From the NCBI GenBank assembly GCA_027486275.1, contig JAIXPM010000004.1, positions 1 to 47,301 on the forward strand: 47,301 nucleotides of DNA. The letters are read 5' to 3'. This document shows positions 31,026 through 38,570 of the stretch, piece by piece. This DNA comes from Sphingomonadales bacterium. Lineage in GTDB: Bacteria > Pseudomonadota > Alphaproteobacteria > Sphingomonadales > Sphingomonadaceae. Position 1 is the first letter of the stretch; each line of letters opens with the position of its first letter. The notes beneath the pieces are model-generated. The model was not told the DNA's origin. It ran no database searches and worked only from the letters and a program-made list of their open reading frames with translations. A program made the translations under genes and the position numbers.

Positions 31026-31678
31026 CAGACGTCCCCCAGGGCGGCGGCGCGGGCCAGCCAGCCCTTCAGGAACTTGGCCTGGCTGGGATTGGCTTCGACG
31101 ATGGCGACGTAGCGTTCGGCCGCGACGGCGCGGAAAGCGCGGCGCAGATCGAGGAAACCAACAGTTTCGGCCGCGGCGATGGTGCGCGGCCCCATCTGGC
31201 CATCTTCCAGCAGCGTGACGCCCCGGTGCGTGCGATTGATCGCGCGCTGGAGGAGGCGCACGCCGGTGGTGCGGCCGGCGTTCACGGCCTGATCGAAGAC
31301 CATGCCGTCCACGCCGTGCGGCAGCCGATCGCAGTGAGCGGGCGCCCAGAAGCACCAGAGATAGAGATGGGCGGCCGCTTCGGCGTTGAGACCGCGGATC
31401 GTGTCGGCCGTCACCGGGCCGGCATAGCCCGGCACCAGCCGGCGCAGCAGATCGCGCACGGCGGGGTTCATCGCCGCTTCGCCGGCCAGGAAGCGCAGCG
31501 AGATGCCGAAATTGGTGGCGCCGCCGCGATCGGCCTTCAGATTGTTGAAGCCGCCTTCGTGGGCGAACAGCCGTTCCAGGCAGATGGAGAAGCGATCGCC
31601 GGCATCGCGGCCGGCCCAGCCGCGCGCGGCGGGGCGGCGGAAATTGGGCACGGTTTCAGGGCTGGCAGGGCGCGACAT
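31025..31678 (-). CDS. Endolysin, glycoside hydrolase family 108 muramidase
   Basis: 217 residues. GH108 (ZliS-type) features: FSICLERLFAHEGGFNNLKADRGGATNFGIS, with catalytic Glu in HEGG (E41), then PVTADTIRGLNAEAAAHLYLWCFWAPAHCDRLPHGVDGMVFDQAVNAG. The C-terminal part (INRTHRGVTLLEDGQMGPRTIAAAE) is the PG_binding_3 region, where 'DG.mGp.T' is diagnostic. It cleaves peptidoglycan. No signal peptide, so export depends on the holin. First gene of late unit 1; the 25-bp dyad lies 32 bp ahead of its start. Confidence 0.9.
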   Translation of the reverse strand: MSRPASPETVPNFRRPAARGWAGRDAGDRFSICLERLFAHEGGFNNLKADRGGATNFGISLRFLAGEAAMNPAVRDLLRRLVPGYAGPVTADTIRGLNAEAAAHLYLWCFWAPAHCDRLPHGVDGMVFDQAVNAGRTTGVRLLQRAINRTHRGVTLLEDGQMGPRTIAAAETVGFLDLRRAFRAVAAERYVAIVEANPSQAKFLKGWLARAAALGDV

Positions 31679-31709
31679 GGCCGGAACCTTGCCCGCGCGG
31701 GCGCGTGGG

Positions 31710-31734
31710 CTTCAGGTCCGGTGCCGGACAGGAC
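31710..31734 (-). promoter_or_regulatory. 25-bp dyad, late control site 1 (candidate Mor site)
   Basis: Same 25 bases as at 17329..17353, core GTCCGG-TG-CCGGAC. It lies between the mor stop (31771) and the endolysin start (31678), where Mu-type phages have their middle or late promoter. Flanking bases differ between the copies beyond the 25, so the conservation is specific. Confidence 0.65.
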
Positions 31735-31770
31735 TGCTTCGGCGGACTTGAACGCCGAAGCCATCGGCAA

Positions 31771-32148
31771 TTATTGGCTGAAGAGGTCCGGCCCGCGCTC
31801 GCGGCGGGCTTCGGCGATGACTTCATAAACCCAGCTGCGGGAAATGCGCAACTGCCGGGCGATCTCATCGCCGGAAAGGCCCTTTTCGGCCATCTCGATC
31901 ACCGCGCGGCGGCGCCAGGGGCCGAGCGGCAGCACGATATCGGATCCGGCGAAGTGGCCGCACAGGGCCTCCGCCTTCGCCTGGCCCAGCGCCCTCACCA
32001 GCGGATGATCGGCGGCGACTGGCCAGCGCGGAACATAGAATTTGCCGCCGCCAAATGCCCAGGCGAGCGCGCAGTAACCATCATGGCCAACCACGGCCAC
32101 CAGTTCCTGCAGCAGCTCGCCGGGCATCGAGGCGGCGACGCTGTTCAT
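31771..32148 (-). CDS. mor: Mor-type transcription activator of late genes
   Basis: 125 residues. The Mor/C family pattern runs from LLQELVAVVGHDGYCALAWAFGGGKFYVPRW through LVRALGQAKAEALCGHFAGSDIVLPL and ends with the HTH RRRAVIEMAEKGLSGDEIARQLRISRSWVYEVIAEARRE. In Mu, Mor dimers bind a dyad and recruit RNA polymerase through alpha and sigma. Only one Mor/C-type gene is seen here, so it presumably drives late genes directly. It is the last early gene, overlapping gemA by 4 bp, with the first 25-bp dyad 37 bp downstream. Confidence 0.88.
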   Translation of the reverse strand: MNSVAASMPGELLQELVAVVGHDGYCALAWAFGGGKFYVPRWPVAADHPLVRALGQAKAEALCGHFAGSDIVLPLGPWRRRAVIEMAEKGLSGDEIARQLRISRSWVYEVIAEARRERGPDLFSQ

Positions 32149-32828
32149 TCCTTCGCGCCGGCCTTCAGACGGGCGCCGAGCGCGGCGGCGAGCTGCTCGA
32201 GATGGCGCTCGGTCAGCGTCATCACCGGGCCGCCGGTGGCGAGGATTTCACCGGCCACCGTCGCCAGCGCCGTGCCCGGCTGCTCAATGCCGGCGGCGAT
32301 CAGGCGAGCCAGAATGGCCTCGCACAGGCGCAGCTTCAGCGTCCAGACGGGATCGGCCAGGCCCTCGGTGGATTGATTCCAGCCGTTGCGATTGGCGATG
32401 CCTTTCAGGGCCTCGATCAGCTTGTAGACGTGGTCCTGGTTGACCCAGCTCAGCCGCTCGATCCCGGTCTGGCGCCGCGCGAAGGCATTGAGGGCCTGCT
32501 CGCTGGTGTTCCGGATCACGCCCATCAGGCCGAGCGAGATCAGCATGGCGCGCGCCTTGTTCGCGGCCGGATTGTTGGCGCGGCCGCTGGCCGGTTTCGC
32601 CTGCCAGCCCAGCCGCGCCATCTCCTTCAGCGCCGAATCCAGCTGGGCGGCCGACAGATCGGCGGCACTGCGCTTGCCCGTGACGCGCTCGAGCACAACG
32701 CGATAATCCTCCTCCTCCAACGCCAGATCCTTCCGGGCCAGGTGCAGCTTGGCGATCATCGTTCGGCGATGCGGATCCGGCGCGAACCGGGCCGGCCGGG
32801 CGCGCTGGGCGCGGGCGGCGGCGGTCAT
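32145..32828 (-). CDS. gemA: GemA-like regulatory protein (DUF1018, Mu gp16)
   Basis: 227 residues. Signature: MIAKLHLARKDLALEEEDYRVVLERVTGKRSAADLSAAQLDSALKEMARLGW ('i.kihia...Lg.dde.Yr..L...tG..S...ls..q...vl..l...G') and the following WVNQDHVYKLIEALKGIANRNGWNQST. In Mu, GemA/Mor are cotranscribed and GemA modulates host gene expression and DNA relaxation. Its start overlaps the stop of the 96-aa gene. Confidence 0.85.
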   Translation of the reverse strand: MTAAARAQRARPARFAPDPHRRTMIAKLHLARKDLALEEEDYRVVLERVTGKRSAADLSAAQLDSALKEMARLGWQAKPASGRANNPAANKARAMLISLGLMGVIRNTSEQALNAFARRQTGIERLSWVNQDHVYKLIEALKGIANRNGWNQSTEGLADPVWTLKLRLCEAILARLIAAGIEQPGTALATVAGEILATGGPVMTLTERHLEQLAAALGARLKAGAKE

Positions 32829-33115
32829 GATCGCCTCATCAGCCAGGCGGCTTCGGCAAGCGCCTCTCTCGCAAGGATTTCCAGCCGGACCAATTGTTGG
32901 GCGAACAGCAACGCCTCGTCGGGCGTAAACTGCACAGCCACCCGAACATCGTCCTCATACTGAACGTGCAGAGCAATCACGGCGTCGCCGGTTTCTGCGG
33001 CTGCCATGATGCCTAGGAGGACGCCGTGTCCGCCTTCGACCGCTTTGAATTCGGTGATGAACAGGTCTCCCGCCGAGTCACCGTGCCAGGCGAAATTGAC
33101 GTCGTGCTCCGTCAT
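32825..33115 (-). CDS. Hypothetical early protein, 96 aa
   Basis: MTEHDVNFAWHGDSAGDLFI, then HGVLLGIMAAAETGDAVIALHVQYEDDVRVAVQFTPDEALLFAQQLVRLEI. Acidic, mixed alpha/beta. Overlaps gam at its start (ATGA) and gemA at its end, so it is in the early operon. No family recognised. The two-strand plus C-terminal helix pattern resembles small SSB- or nuclease-inhibitor-sized proteins, but no function can be given. Confidence 0.6.
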   Translation of the reverse strand: MTEHDVNFAWHGDSAGDLFITEFKAVEGGHGVLLGIMAAAETGDAVIALHVQYEDDVRVAVQFTPDEALLFAQQLVRLEILAREALAEAAWLMRRS

Positions 33116-33717
33116 GCCGCCACCTGTTCGGTCGGATCGGCCACCTCTTCGGTCGGCTTGGCCGGATCGGCCAGGCGAGCGATGAAGAATTCCTCCTTCT
33201 GGGAGACGTAGAAGCCGAGCGCCTGCAGCGTGTCGCAAATATCGAGCGCGGCTTCGTTCTCGGTGAGATCGTCCGCCAGGCCAGGCTGGTAGGCCAGCGC
33301 CTTCATAATCGCCGGCTTGTCCAGCTCTTCCTTCACGCGCAGGAGCGCCGGCCAGCCGTGGCCCTTGATCAGCTCGATCGCCACGTCTTCCGGCTTCGGG
33401 TGGGCCAGCGCCGGTTTGGAGAGGCGCTTGCCGATCAGGCAGCCGGCCAGTTCGACGCTCTTTTTCTTGCCGTCGGTCAGCTGCTCGCCGTTGGCGGCCC
33501 ACCAGGGCTTGGCGGCGGTGAGGATCGCCTTCATCTCCACCGCCAGCGGCTGCAGGCGCTGGGCCAGGTCGCTCTTGATCTGGGCGATGGCTTCGCCGGC
33601 TTCGGCATCCAGTCGCTCGATCTCGGCCGAGAGCATGGCAAAGCGTCCAACGCGGGCGGTGAGCTCTTCCAGGCTGGTGATCGCCGGGGCGGCCGGGGTT
33701 TTCATGCGTTTTGCCAT
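33112..33717 (-). CDS. gam: Host-nuclease inhibitor Gam (Mu Gam family)
   Basis: 201 residues, starting MAKRMKTPAAPAITSLEELTARVGRFAMLSAEIERLDAEAGEAIAQIKSDLAQRLQPLAVEMKAILTAAKPWWAANGEQLTDGKKKSVELAGCLIGKRLSKPAL. This is the Gam pattern: a long N-terminal coiled coil and 'W...N...LT.gk.kt..l..G.i..r'. Mu Gam binds DNA ends like Ku and blocks RecBCD-type nucleases. The start at 33717 has GGAGAC 5 bases ahead. It overlaps the zinc ribbon gene by 16 bp. Confidence 0.88.
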   Translation of the reverse strand: MAKRMKTPAAPAITSLEELTARVGRFAMLSAEIERLDAEAGEAIAQIKSDLAQRLQPLAVEMKAILTAAKPWWAANGEQLTDGKKKSVELAGCLIGKRLSKPALAHPKPEDVAIELIKGHGWPALLRVKEELDKPAIMKALAYQPGLADDLTENEAALDICDTLQALGFYVSQKEEFFIARLADPAKPTEEVADPTEQVAA

Positions 33718-33905
33718 TGGGTGTCTCCTTCGGGTTCGGATTGGTGCGGCAGGATCATCGGCAGGCCGCAGCTGCCGCATTCGGCGGTGACGCGGCCGAC
33801 GCTCCACCGGCGCTGGCCGCAGCCAGGACAGTGGCAGCCGGAGTGCCAGAGCAGGCCGGGGATGGTCTGGCGGCGGGGTTTGGCGAGGATGGCGCGCGCG
33901 GTCAT
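33702..33905 (-). CDS. Small zinc-ribbon protein, 67 aa
   Basis: MTARAILAKPRRQTIPGLLW, then CPGCGQRRWSVGRVTAECGSCGLPMIL. Two CxxC knuckles (CPGC and CGSC) with a basic N-terminus point to a zinc ribbon that binds nucleic acid or protein. Similar zinc-binding small proteins occur in Mu-type early regions (Com-like, Kil-neighbour genes). It overlaps the DnaA-like gene (ATGA). Its 3' end extends 16 bp into gam. Confidence 0.7.
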   Translation of the reverse strand: MTARAILAKPRRQTIPGLLWHSGCHCPGCGQRRWSVGRVTAECGSCGLPMILPHQSEPEGDTQWQNA

Positions 33906-34378
33906 TGGCCGGGCCCCTCGGCGGTGACCGGAGGCGCGCGCAGGGCGCGGCCGATCTGCAGCAGCTGATCGGTGACGACCTTGAAATCGGGCTTCGATTG
34001 CCGCCAGCCGTTCACTCGCTGGCAGGCGTGCATCACGGTGGTGTGATCGCCATAGCCAACAAAGCGCGCGATCTGCGGGTAACTCTCTCGGGAGATTTCC
34101 TTGACCAGCCACACCCAGACGAAGCGCGGGCGCGTGAATCGGCCATGACGGTAGGAGCCGCGCAGTTCGGTGACTTCGATGCCATATTCGAAGGCCACCA
34201 GCTCGGCGAGGCGATCGATCCACACCCGAGGGAACAGCGTCGCGCCGGGGCGGGCCATATCCCCGAGCACCGCCGCTTCCAGCGTGTTCAGCCGGGCGCG
34301 CAGTTCGGCAATGGCGGCCAGATAGCCGGCCTTTTCGGCGGCGTCTTCGCTCAGCCTTTCAAAGGTGATCGCGTTCAT
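33902..34378 (-). CDS. Free-standing DnaA domain IV-like DNA-binding protein
   Basis: 158 residues. The C-terminal half is nearly a textbook DnaA domain IV: IEVTELRG, RPRFVWVWLVKEISRESYPQIARFVGYGDHTTVMHACQRVNGW, with the DnaA-box recognition signature GYGDHTTVMHA (residues 108-118; DnaA has GGRDHTTVLHA). The first 45 residues are a coiled coil (LAAIAELRARLNTLEAAVL) that may dimerise it. It lacks the AAA+ ATPase, so it cannot itself be an initiator. It could occupy DnaA boxes, recruit or block host replication during transposition. Overlaps its neighbours by 4 bp each. Confidence 0.85.
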   Translation of the reverse strand: MNAITFERLSEDAAEKAGYLAAIAELRARLNTLEAAVLGDMARPGATLFPRVWIDRLAELVAFEYGIEVTELRGSYRHGRFTRPRFVWVWLVKEISRESYPQIARFVGYGDHTTVMHACQRVNGWRQSKPDFKVVTDQLLQIGRALRAPPVTAEGPGQ

Positions 34379-35085
34379 GCCGCCCTCCCAAGAGCAAGCG
34401 GGTGCTCGCCGTGAACGACGAGATCGCGGTGGACCTCGATGCCATATTCCAGCAGCCGCTCGATCGCGGCGCCGGGCGTCTGGTTGGCTTCCAGGGCGAT
34501 ATCGCGGACCCGTTCGGCCGTGGCTGGTGCCAGTGCGGCGAGCAGATCGAGAACGGTGCGGTGGGACAGGTGCTTCGCCAAAGGCTTCGGCTTCGGCACC
34601 GGCTGCACGGCGGGCTTCGGCTCGGGCGGCAGCGGCGGCGCTTCTCCCGCTGGCGCCAGGCGATAGCCGCGGCCATGCTCGCCCTCGATGACCAGGTGCG
34701 GCCGCTTCAGGCGGATAGACCGGACGATGGGCACGAGATCGGACGGGTAGAGGCCCATCGGATCGGCCAGGGTTTTGCCCGGCACCCACGCGCCGCCCGC
34801 CTTTTCAAGCCTCGCCAGCAGTCGTGCGGCGCGGTCGCTGAGTGGCTTCAGGGCGGTCGGCTCCAGCGGCGGCGCGGCGTTATCCGGCGACCAATCGGGC
34901 GCCAGGCGATATCCGGTGCCACGCGGGCGGACCGTTTCGATTGGCGCGCCCAGCTCCTGGCGGGCTTCGGCGATGGCGGTCGGAACCTTGTCCACGCGCG
35001 CACGCTCGGCAAGCTCGCCAGCGGTCAGCGGACTGCCCTTGGCGCGCAGCAGCGCATCCACCACGCGTTGCGCGCGGGCCGTCAT
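34375..35085 (-). CDS. Double winged-helix early regulator
   Basis: 236 residues. Residues 1-65 are a first winged helix (AQRVVDALLRAKGSPLTAGELAERARVDKVPTAIAEARQEL...VRPRGTGYRLAP). Residues 78-145 are a second (DRAARLLARLEKAGGAWVPGKTLADPMGLYPSDLVPIVRSIRLKRPHLVIEGEHGRGYRLAP). Both end with the 'GrGYRLap' wing typical of OmpR/trans_reg_C domains. A proline linker leads to a third helical part, where RTVLDLLAALAPATAERVRDIALEANQTPGAAIERLLEYGIEVHRDL resembles an Arc/RHH-like dimer piece. A phage DNA-binding regulator is inferred. It overlaps both neighbours (ATGA). Confidence 0.7.
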   Translation of the reverse strand: MTARAQRVVDALLRAKGSPLTAGELAERARVDKVPTAIAEARQELGAPIETVRPRGTGYRLAPDWSPDNAAPPLEPTALKPLSDRAARLLARLEKAGGAWVPGKTLADPMGLYPSDLVPIVRSIRLKRPHLVIEGEHGRGYRLAPAGEAPPLPPEPKPAVQPVPKPKPLAKHLSHRTVLDLLAALAPATAERVRDIALEANQTPGAAIERLLEYGIEVHRDLVVHGEHPLALGRAA

Positions 35086-35363
35086 GCCGCGTCTCCCGAA
35101 TTGGTGACCACCTGCAGGTGGCGCCGGCCGGCGGCCTGGCGCGCGGGCGCCGCGCGGCCTTCGCGGGCCACGTCGTGCAGCGTCAGGATCGGCAGCGTGA
35201 CGGTGGCAGCCGGCGCGGAGAGCGCGGCGATCTCGTCGCAGCGCTCCTCCACGAAGGTGGCGGCGGTGGTCAGATCGGCGCGGGTCATCACGCCTTGGGC
35301 GTGAATGGCTGACAGGGTGGCGAGCGCGGCGCGGATCTCGCTCAGATTGTTCTCAACGGTCAT
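35082..35363 (-). CDS. Hypothetical early protein, 93 aa
   Basis: MTVENNLSEIRAALATLSAI, then HAQGVMTRADLTTAATFVEERCDEIAALSAP, with a basic C-terminus (AREGRAAPARQAAGRRHLQVV). The first 55 residues are helical, the rest partly disordered and basic. No family recognised. Coupled by ATGA overlaps to the membrane protein and to the double winged-helix gene, so part of the early operon. Confidence 0.6.
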   Translation of the reverse strand: MTVENNLSEIRAALATLSAIHAQGVMTRADLTTAATFVEERCDEIAALSAPAATVTLPILTLHDVAREGRAAPARQAAGRRHLQVVTNSGDAA

Positions 35364-35530
35364 TGAAAGGCCCTCCAGAGGGCGCCGGCGGCCGGCACGG
35401 CCACGCTGGCGATGAAGTGATAAGCGGCGATCAACAGGCACCAGCCCACGAAGAGGCCGGTGGCCCAGACAGCGAGGAGCGGCAGGCCGGTGGCCTTTTC
35501 CTCCAGCTCGGGATCGGTTTCGTTGAACAT
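35360..35530 (-). CDS. Small early membrane protein, 56 aa
   Basis: MFNETDPELEEKATGLPLLA followed by VWATGLFVGWCLLIAAYHFI and ASVAVPAAGALWRAFQ. An acidic N-terminus is followed by one or two membrane spans. The stop overlaps the next start (ATGA), and 11 bp separate it from the B gene. Small membrane proteins in this position of B3-like phages are of unknown function; Kil-like or superinfection-exclusion roles are possible. Confidence 0.6.
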   Translation of the reverse strand: MFNETDPELEEKATGLPLLAVWATGLFVGWCLLIAAYHFIASVAVPAAGALWRAFQ

Positions 35531-35541
35531 GGCGGCCGCCT

Positions 35542-36513
35542 TCAGACCGAACGCCCGCGCGCGGTGAGCTGCGCGTGGGCATCTTGCAGGTGGGGCAGCG
35601 TGACGTCCTGATCTTCGGCAGCGGCCAGGAACATCGCCAGTTCGATCACCTGGGCCACGCCTCGCAGGCCGCCGGCCTGCTGCGACAGGCGAGCCAGCCA
35701 ATCCAGCATCTGGCCATCAGCGATGCCCCAGGCGCGGCCCAGCTGCGCCGCATCTTCGGCATAGGCCTTGATTTCGATGATGCGGATGCCGATCCGGCTG
35801 AACAGCTGGGCGTGGGAAACGGCGCGGGTGCCGCCTTCCAACCGCTCCATCAGGCCGGCGTTGCCAAACAGGGCGATGCCGCAGCCGGTGACATCGTGGA
35901 TGCCGCGCAATTCATCCAGCGCCTTTTCGGAAAGATGCTGGGCATCATCGAGGGCGATCACGGCGTGGGCATCGACCACTCGTTCCTTGATCCGATCCGA
36001 CAGCATCTGCGGGCTGCCCTTCAGCTCGCGCTCGCCCATCACCTTCAGGATGGCGGTGAGCATCGGCTGCACGCCGGCCGTGCTGGGAAACATGGTGACG
36101 AGGTGGACGTTGGGCACGTCGGCCGCGAACTGCAGCAGGGCGCTGGTCTTGCCGAAGCCGGGGCTGGTGGCTGCGGCGGCAATCTTGCCGCGGCGGGCGT
36201 AGTGCAGCAGGTTGAACAGCTTCTGCGCGGCCTTGGTGCGCTGGAACGGCGGGGCTTCGATCACCCGATCTCGGCGCAGGTTCGCGCCGGCGGCCTCGGC
36301 CGCGAAGAATTTGTCGATCTGGATGGCGATGGCAGCCTGATCGCCGCTGTAATTGCCGGTCCCAAAGCTGCTGATCGTGCCGCGCGCCAGCCCGATCAGA
36401 TTGCCAACCTGCGGCCACGACAGGCTGCGCTCTTCCTTCCAGGCCAGCAGGCGCTGGCGCGCGCCTTCGATATCGACGCCGATTTCGGGCCTTTCCTGCG
36501 GTTTCGAAGCCAT
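35542..36513 (-). CDS. Transposition ATPase B (MuB family)
   Basis: 323 residues. An N-terminal HTH (WKEERSLSWPQVGNLIGLARGTISSFGTGNYSGD) is followed by an AAA+ domain with Walker A TSPGFGKTS and Walker B VIALDDAQHL. MuB coats target DNA, stimulates the transposase and gives target immunity. The start at 36513 (MASKPQERPE) is set by AAGGAG 8 bases before it. An upstream frame extension to 36594 would run through the hairpin region and is rejected. Tandem perfect hairpins lie between it and the transposase gene. Confidence 0.9.
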   Translation of the reverse strand: MASKPQERPEIGVDIEGARQRLLAWKEERSLSWPQVGNLIGLARGTISSFGTGNYSGDQAAIAIQIDKFFAAEAAGANLRRDRVIEAPPFQRTKAAQKLFNLLHYARRGKIAAAATSPGFGKTSALLQFAADVPNVHLVTMFPSTAGVQPMLTAILKVMGERELKGSPQMLSDRIKERVVDAHAVIALDDAQHLSEKALDELRGIHDVTGCGIALFGNAGLMERLEGGTRAVSHAQLFSRIGIRIIEIKAYAEDAAQLGRAWGIADGQMLDWLARLSQQAGGLRGVAQVIELAMFLAAAEDQDVTLPHLQDAHAQLTARGRSV

Positions 36514-36541
36514 GCTATTCACTCCTTCTCCAAGCTGGGCA

Positions 36542-36587
36542 GAAACGCCCCGTTTCAGCGGCCGGCGGGCTCCACCCCGCCGGCCGC
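36542..36587 (-). other. Tandem perfect hairpins between transposase A and B genes
   Basis: Hairpin 1 has 12-bp arms GCGGCCGGCGGG and CCCGCCGGCCGC at 36558..36569 and 36576..36587, with a 6-base loop. Hairpin 2 has 6-bp arms GAAACG and CGTTTC at 36542..36547 and 36551..36556, with a 3-base loop. They fill most of the 77-bp gap just after the transposase stop. There is no U-run, so they are more likely an RNA-processing or partial attenuation element than a terminator. Confidence 0.65.
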
Positions 36588-36590
36588 CAT

Positions 36591-38570
36591 TCATTCGACC
36601 ACCCGAAGGCCAGGCCTTTCCGACACTGCGGCAAGGCCCGCACCGAGGCGGTCAATCACGTCATTCCGAGGGTCAGCCACGCGGACAGCGGCGACAGCCG
36701 AACGGCCCGAGCGCACGGCGCGCACCACGCGCGGCGCGGGCATGTCCGGCTCTGGCGCGGCGCCGGGCATCGTGCGGGCGAGTTCGTGGGCGGAGAGCAG
36801 CTGCTCGGCCTCTTCGGCGGCACGCACGGCCTTGCGGTGGCGGGAGCGCAGCGCGGCCTGATCCTTGGCGGCGGCCAGATTGTCGAAGCCGACGGCTTCC
36901 CACACCGGCAGTTCGGCGATGAACTGGCCCTTCAGATCATAGGCAAAGACGGCGCTGTGCAGATCGTCAGGATCGAAGCGCAGCACGACGCGCTGGCCGG
37001 CATAAGCGCCCATCCCTTCCGCCCAGTAGCGGTTGCCCAGGAAGGTGACGGCGCCCGATTTCCGATCGGTCGACACCGTGTCGCTGGTCAGCAGCGCCAG
37101 GCGCAGCTGCTCTGGCGTGGCGCGGCCGATCGGGGCACCGGCGGCGACCGAGCGTTCATAGGCCTGATCGAAACTGCCGCCGCCGGCCATTTCGGTGCGG
37201 CGGCCCATCTTGGCGTTCATCAGCCGGATCTGTTCATCGACCAGGGCGGCGAATTCGGCCAACGGCACGGCGCGCTCGCCATAATTGTGCGGCTTGGCCT
37301 GGGTGTGCGGGCCGACATAGGCGCCAACGCAGGCCGGGTGGCGCGCGATATACTCGGCGCAGTCGCGCCAGAAGCGTTCGATCGGCTTGGCCTGGCCGTG
37401 GTAAGGCGTGACGAACGTCACCTCGATGCCCATCGCCACCAGCAGGCCTTCGGGCAGATCCTCGCGGGTCTTGAAGCGGAAGCGGGTCTTCGCGCCGTTC
37501 GTCATCCAAAGGCTGGCGAAGGTGCGGCTGTTATCGAGGTAGGCGCGCTTCGGGATGCCCCAGCGCTTGAACAGATCGGCATAGACCAGCCGGGTGACGG
37601 CGGCGTTCTCGCTCTTGTCGATCCGCCAGGCCAGCATCTTGCGGCTGTAGATATCCTGGATGCCGACCAGCATCGGGCGGCCGACCGAGCCATCCGGCCA
37701 GGCCACGCTGACATCGAATTTGTGGCCATCGATGTTGACCGAGTGCAGGGCGTGAAGGTGGGCGACCGAGCGCTCCTGCGAGGGCACCATCTCCTCCACC
37801 CGCTCCATGCCTTCGCGGCGGGCGAGGACGACTTCGGGCGGGATTTCCTTCTCGAACCGGCGCTGGAAGGTCTTGGCGTGCGGGATCGCGATGCCGGCGG
37901 CTTCGGCCCACAGCTGGGTGCGCCAGTAGCAGGCGGCGTGGGTGGGCCGGCTCGGGCTGAGATAGTCGGAAACGTAGCGTTGCCAGGCGTCGGCATCGAT
38001 CTCGGCCTTGGCGCCGCCGCCCTTGCGATCCGGGGCCAGGAAGGCCAGCCGATCGGCGCGGGCGACACCGGCGACGGCGGCAAACCAGTTGTTGATCGTG
38101 GCGGCCGACACGCCGTGCTGGGCACCGGCGATCTGGATGGCGCGCGTCTTGGTGGCGCCGGCGCCCTGGGCCGATTCCACCGCGCCGATCACGGCCAGGC
38201 GGCGGGCGGCTTCGTCCTTCGCGGTCTGCGGCAGCCGATCATAGGCGGCCCACTGGCTGGCGGCGCGATCCGTGCTGCCGCGCGCCGGCGCGAGCGTGAC
38301 GATCCGGGAGGTGGTTTCGACCGGGGCCGCGATCAGGCCGCGCTTCACCAGCTCCAGCCGGGCGCGCTCGGGATAGAGGGCGCTGTGCCATTCAAAGCCA
38401 CCGCCGCGGCCGGCGCGCTTGCGGTGCAGCGGCGCGCCATCCGGGCCGACGCGCATCGCCCAGCGGTCGCGCGCGATCAGCTCGTTCATCTTGCGCTTGT
38501 CGCGCGGCAGGCCAGGCAGGCCCGCCTCGGCGATCTCGGTCGCCGTCATCCAGACGCCGGTGGCCAGCAT
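36591..38570 (-). CDS. Mu-type DDE transposase A
   Basis: 659 residues. It catalyses phage integration and replicative transposition. The N-terminus TATEIAEAGLPGLPRDKRKMNELIARDRW is the Mu end/operator-binding winged-helix region, followed by further end-binding helices (residues 100-180). The RNase H-like core has catalytic candidates D281 (SVNIDGHKFD), D346 (AYLDNSRT) and E398 (AKPIERFWRD), spaced as in MuA (269, 336, 392). The beta-barrel follows at 500-570, and the basic tail (RSRHRKAVRAAEEAEQL) may contact B. The start overlaps the upstream stop (TGATG). The phage ends and 5-bp duplication are its expected products. Confidence 0.95.
   Translation of the reverse strand: MLATGVWMTATEIAEAGLPGLPRDKRKMNELIARDRWAMRVGPDGAPLHRKRAGRGGGFEWHSALYPERARLELVKRGLIAAPVETTSRIVTLAPARGSTDRAASQWAAYDRLPQTAKDEAARRLAVIGAVESAQGAGATKTRAIQIAGAQHGVSAATINNWFAAVAGVARADRLAFLAPDRKGGGAKAEIDADAWQRYVSDYLSPSRPTHAACYWRTQLWAEAAGIAIPHAKTFQRRFEKEIPPEVVLARREGMERVEEMVPSQERSVAHLHALHSVNIDGHKFDVSVAWPDGSVGRPMLVGIQDIYSRKMLAWRIDKSENAAVTRLVYADLFKRWGIPKRAYLDNSRTFASLWMTNGAKTRFRFKTREDLPEGLLVAMGIEVTFVTPYHGQAKPIERFWRDCAEYIARHPACVGAYVGPHTQAKPHNYGERAVPLAEFAALVDEQIRLMNAKMGRRTEMAGGGSFDQAYERSVAAGAPIGRATPEQLRLALLTSDTVSTDRKSGAVTFLGNRYWAEGMGAYAGQRVVLRFDPDDLHSAVFAYDLKGQFIAELPVWEAVGFDNLAAAKDQAALRSRHRKAVRAAEEAEQLLSAHELARTMPGAAPEPDMPAPRVVRAVRSGRSAVAAVRVADPRNDVIDRLGAGLAAVSERPGLRVVE

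Noticed and set aside
36514..36594. N-terminal extension of MuB through the hairpin gap
   Set aside because: The residues MNGGRRGGARRPLKRG come from the hairpin arms; the ATG at 36513 has a proper ribosome site.
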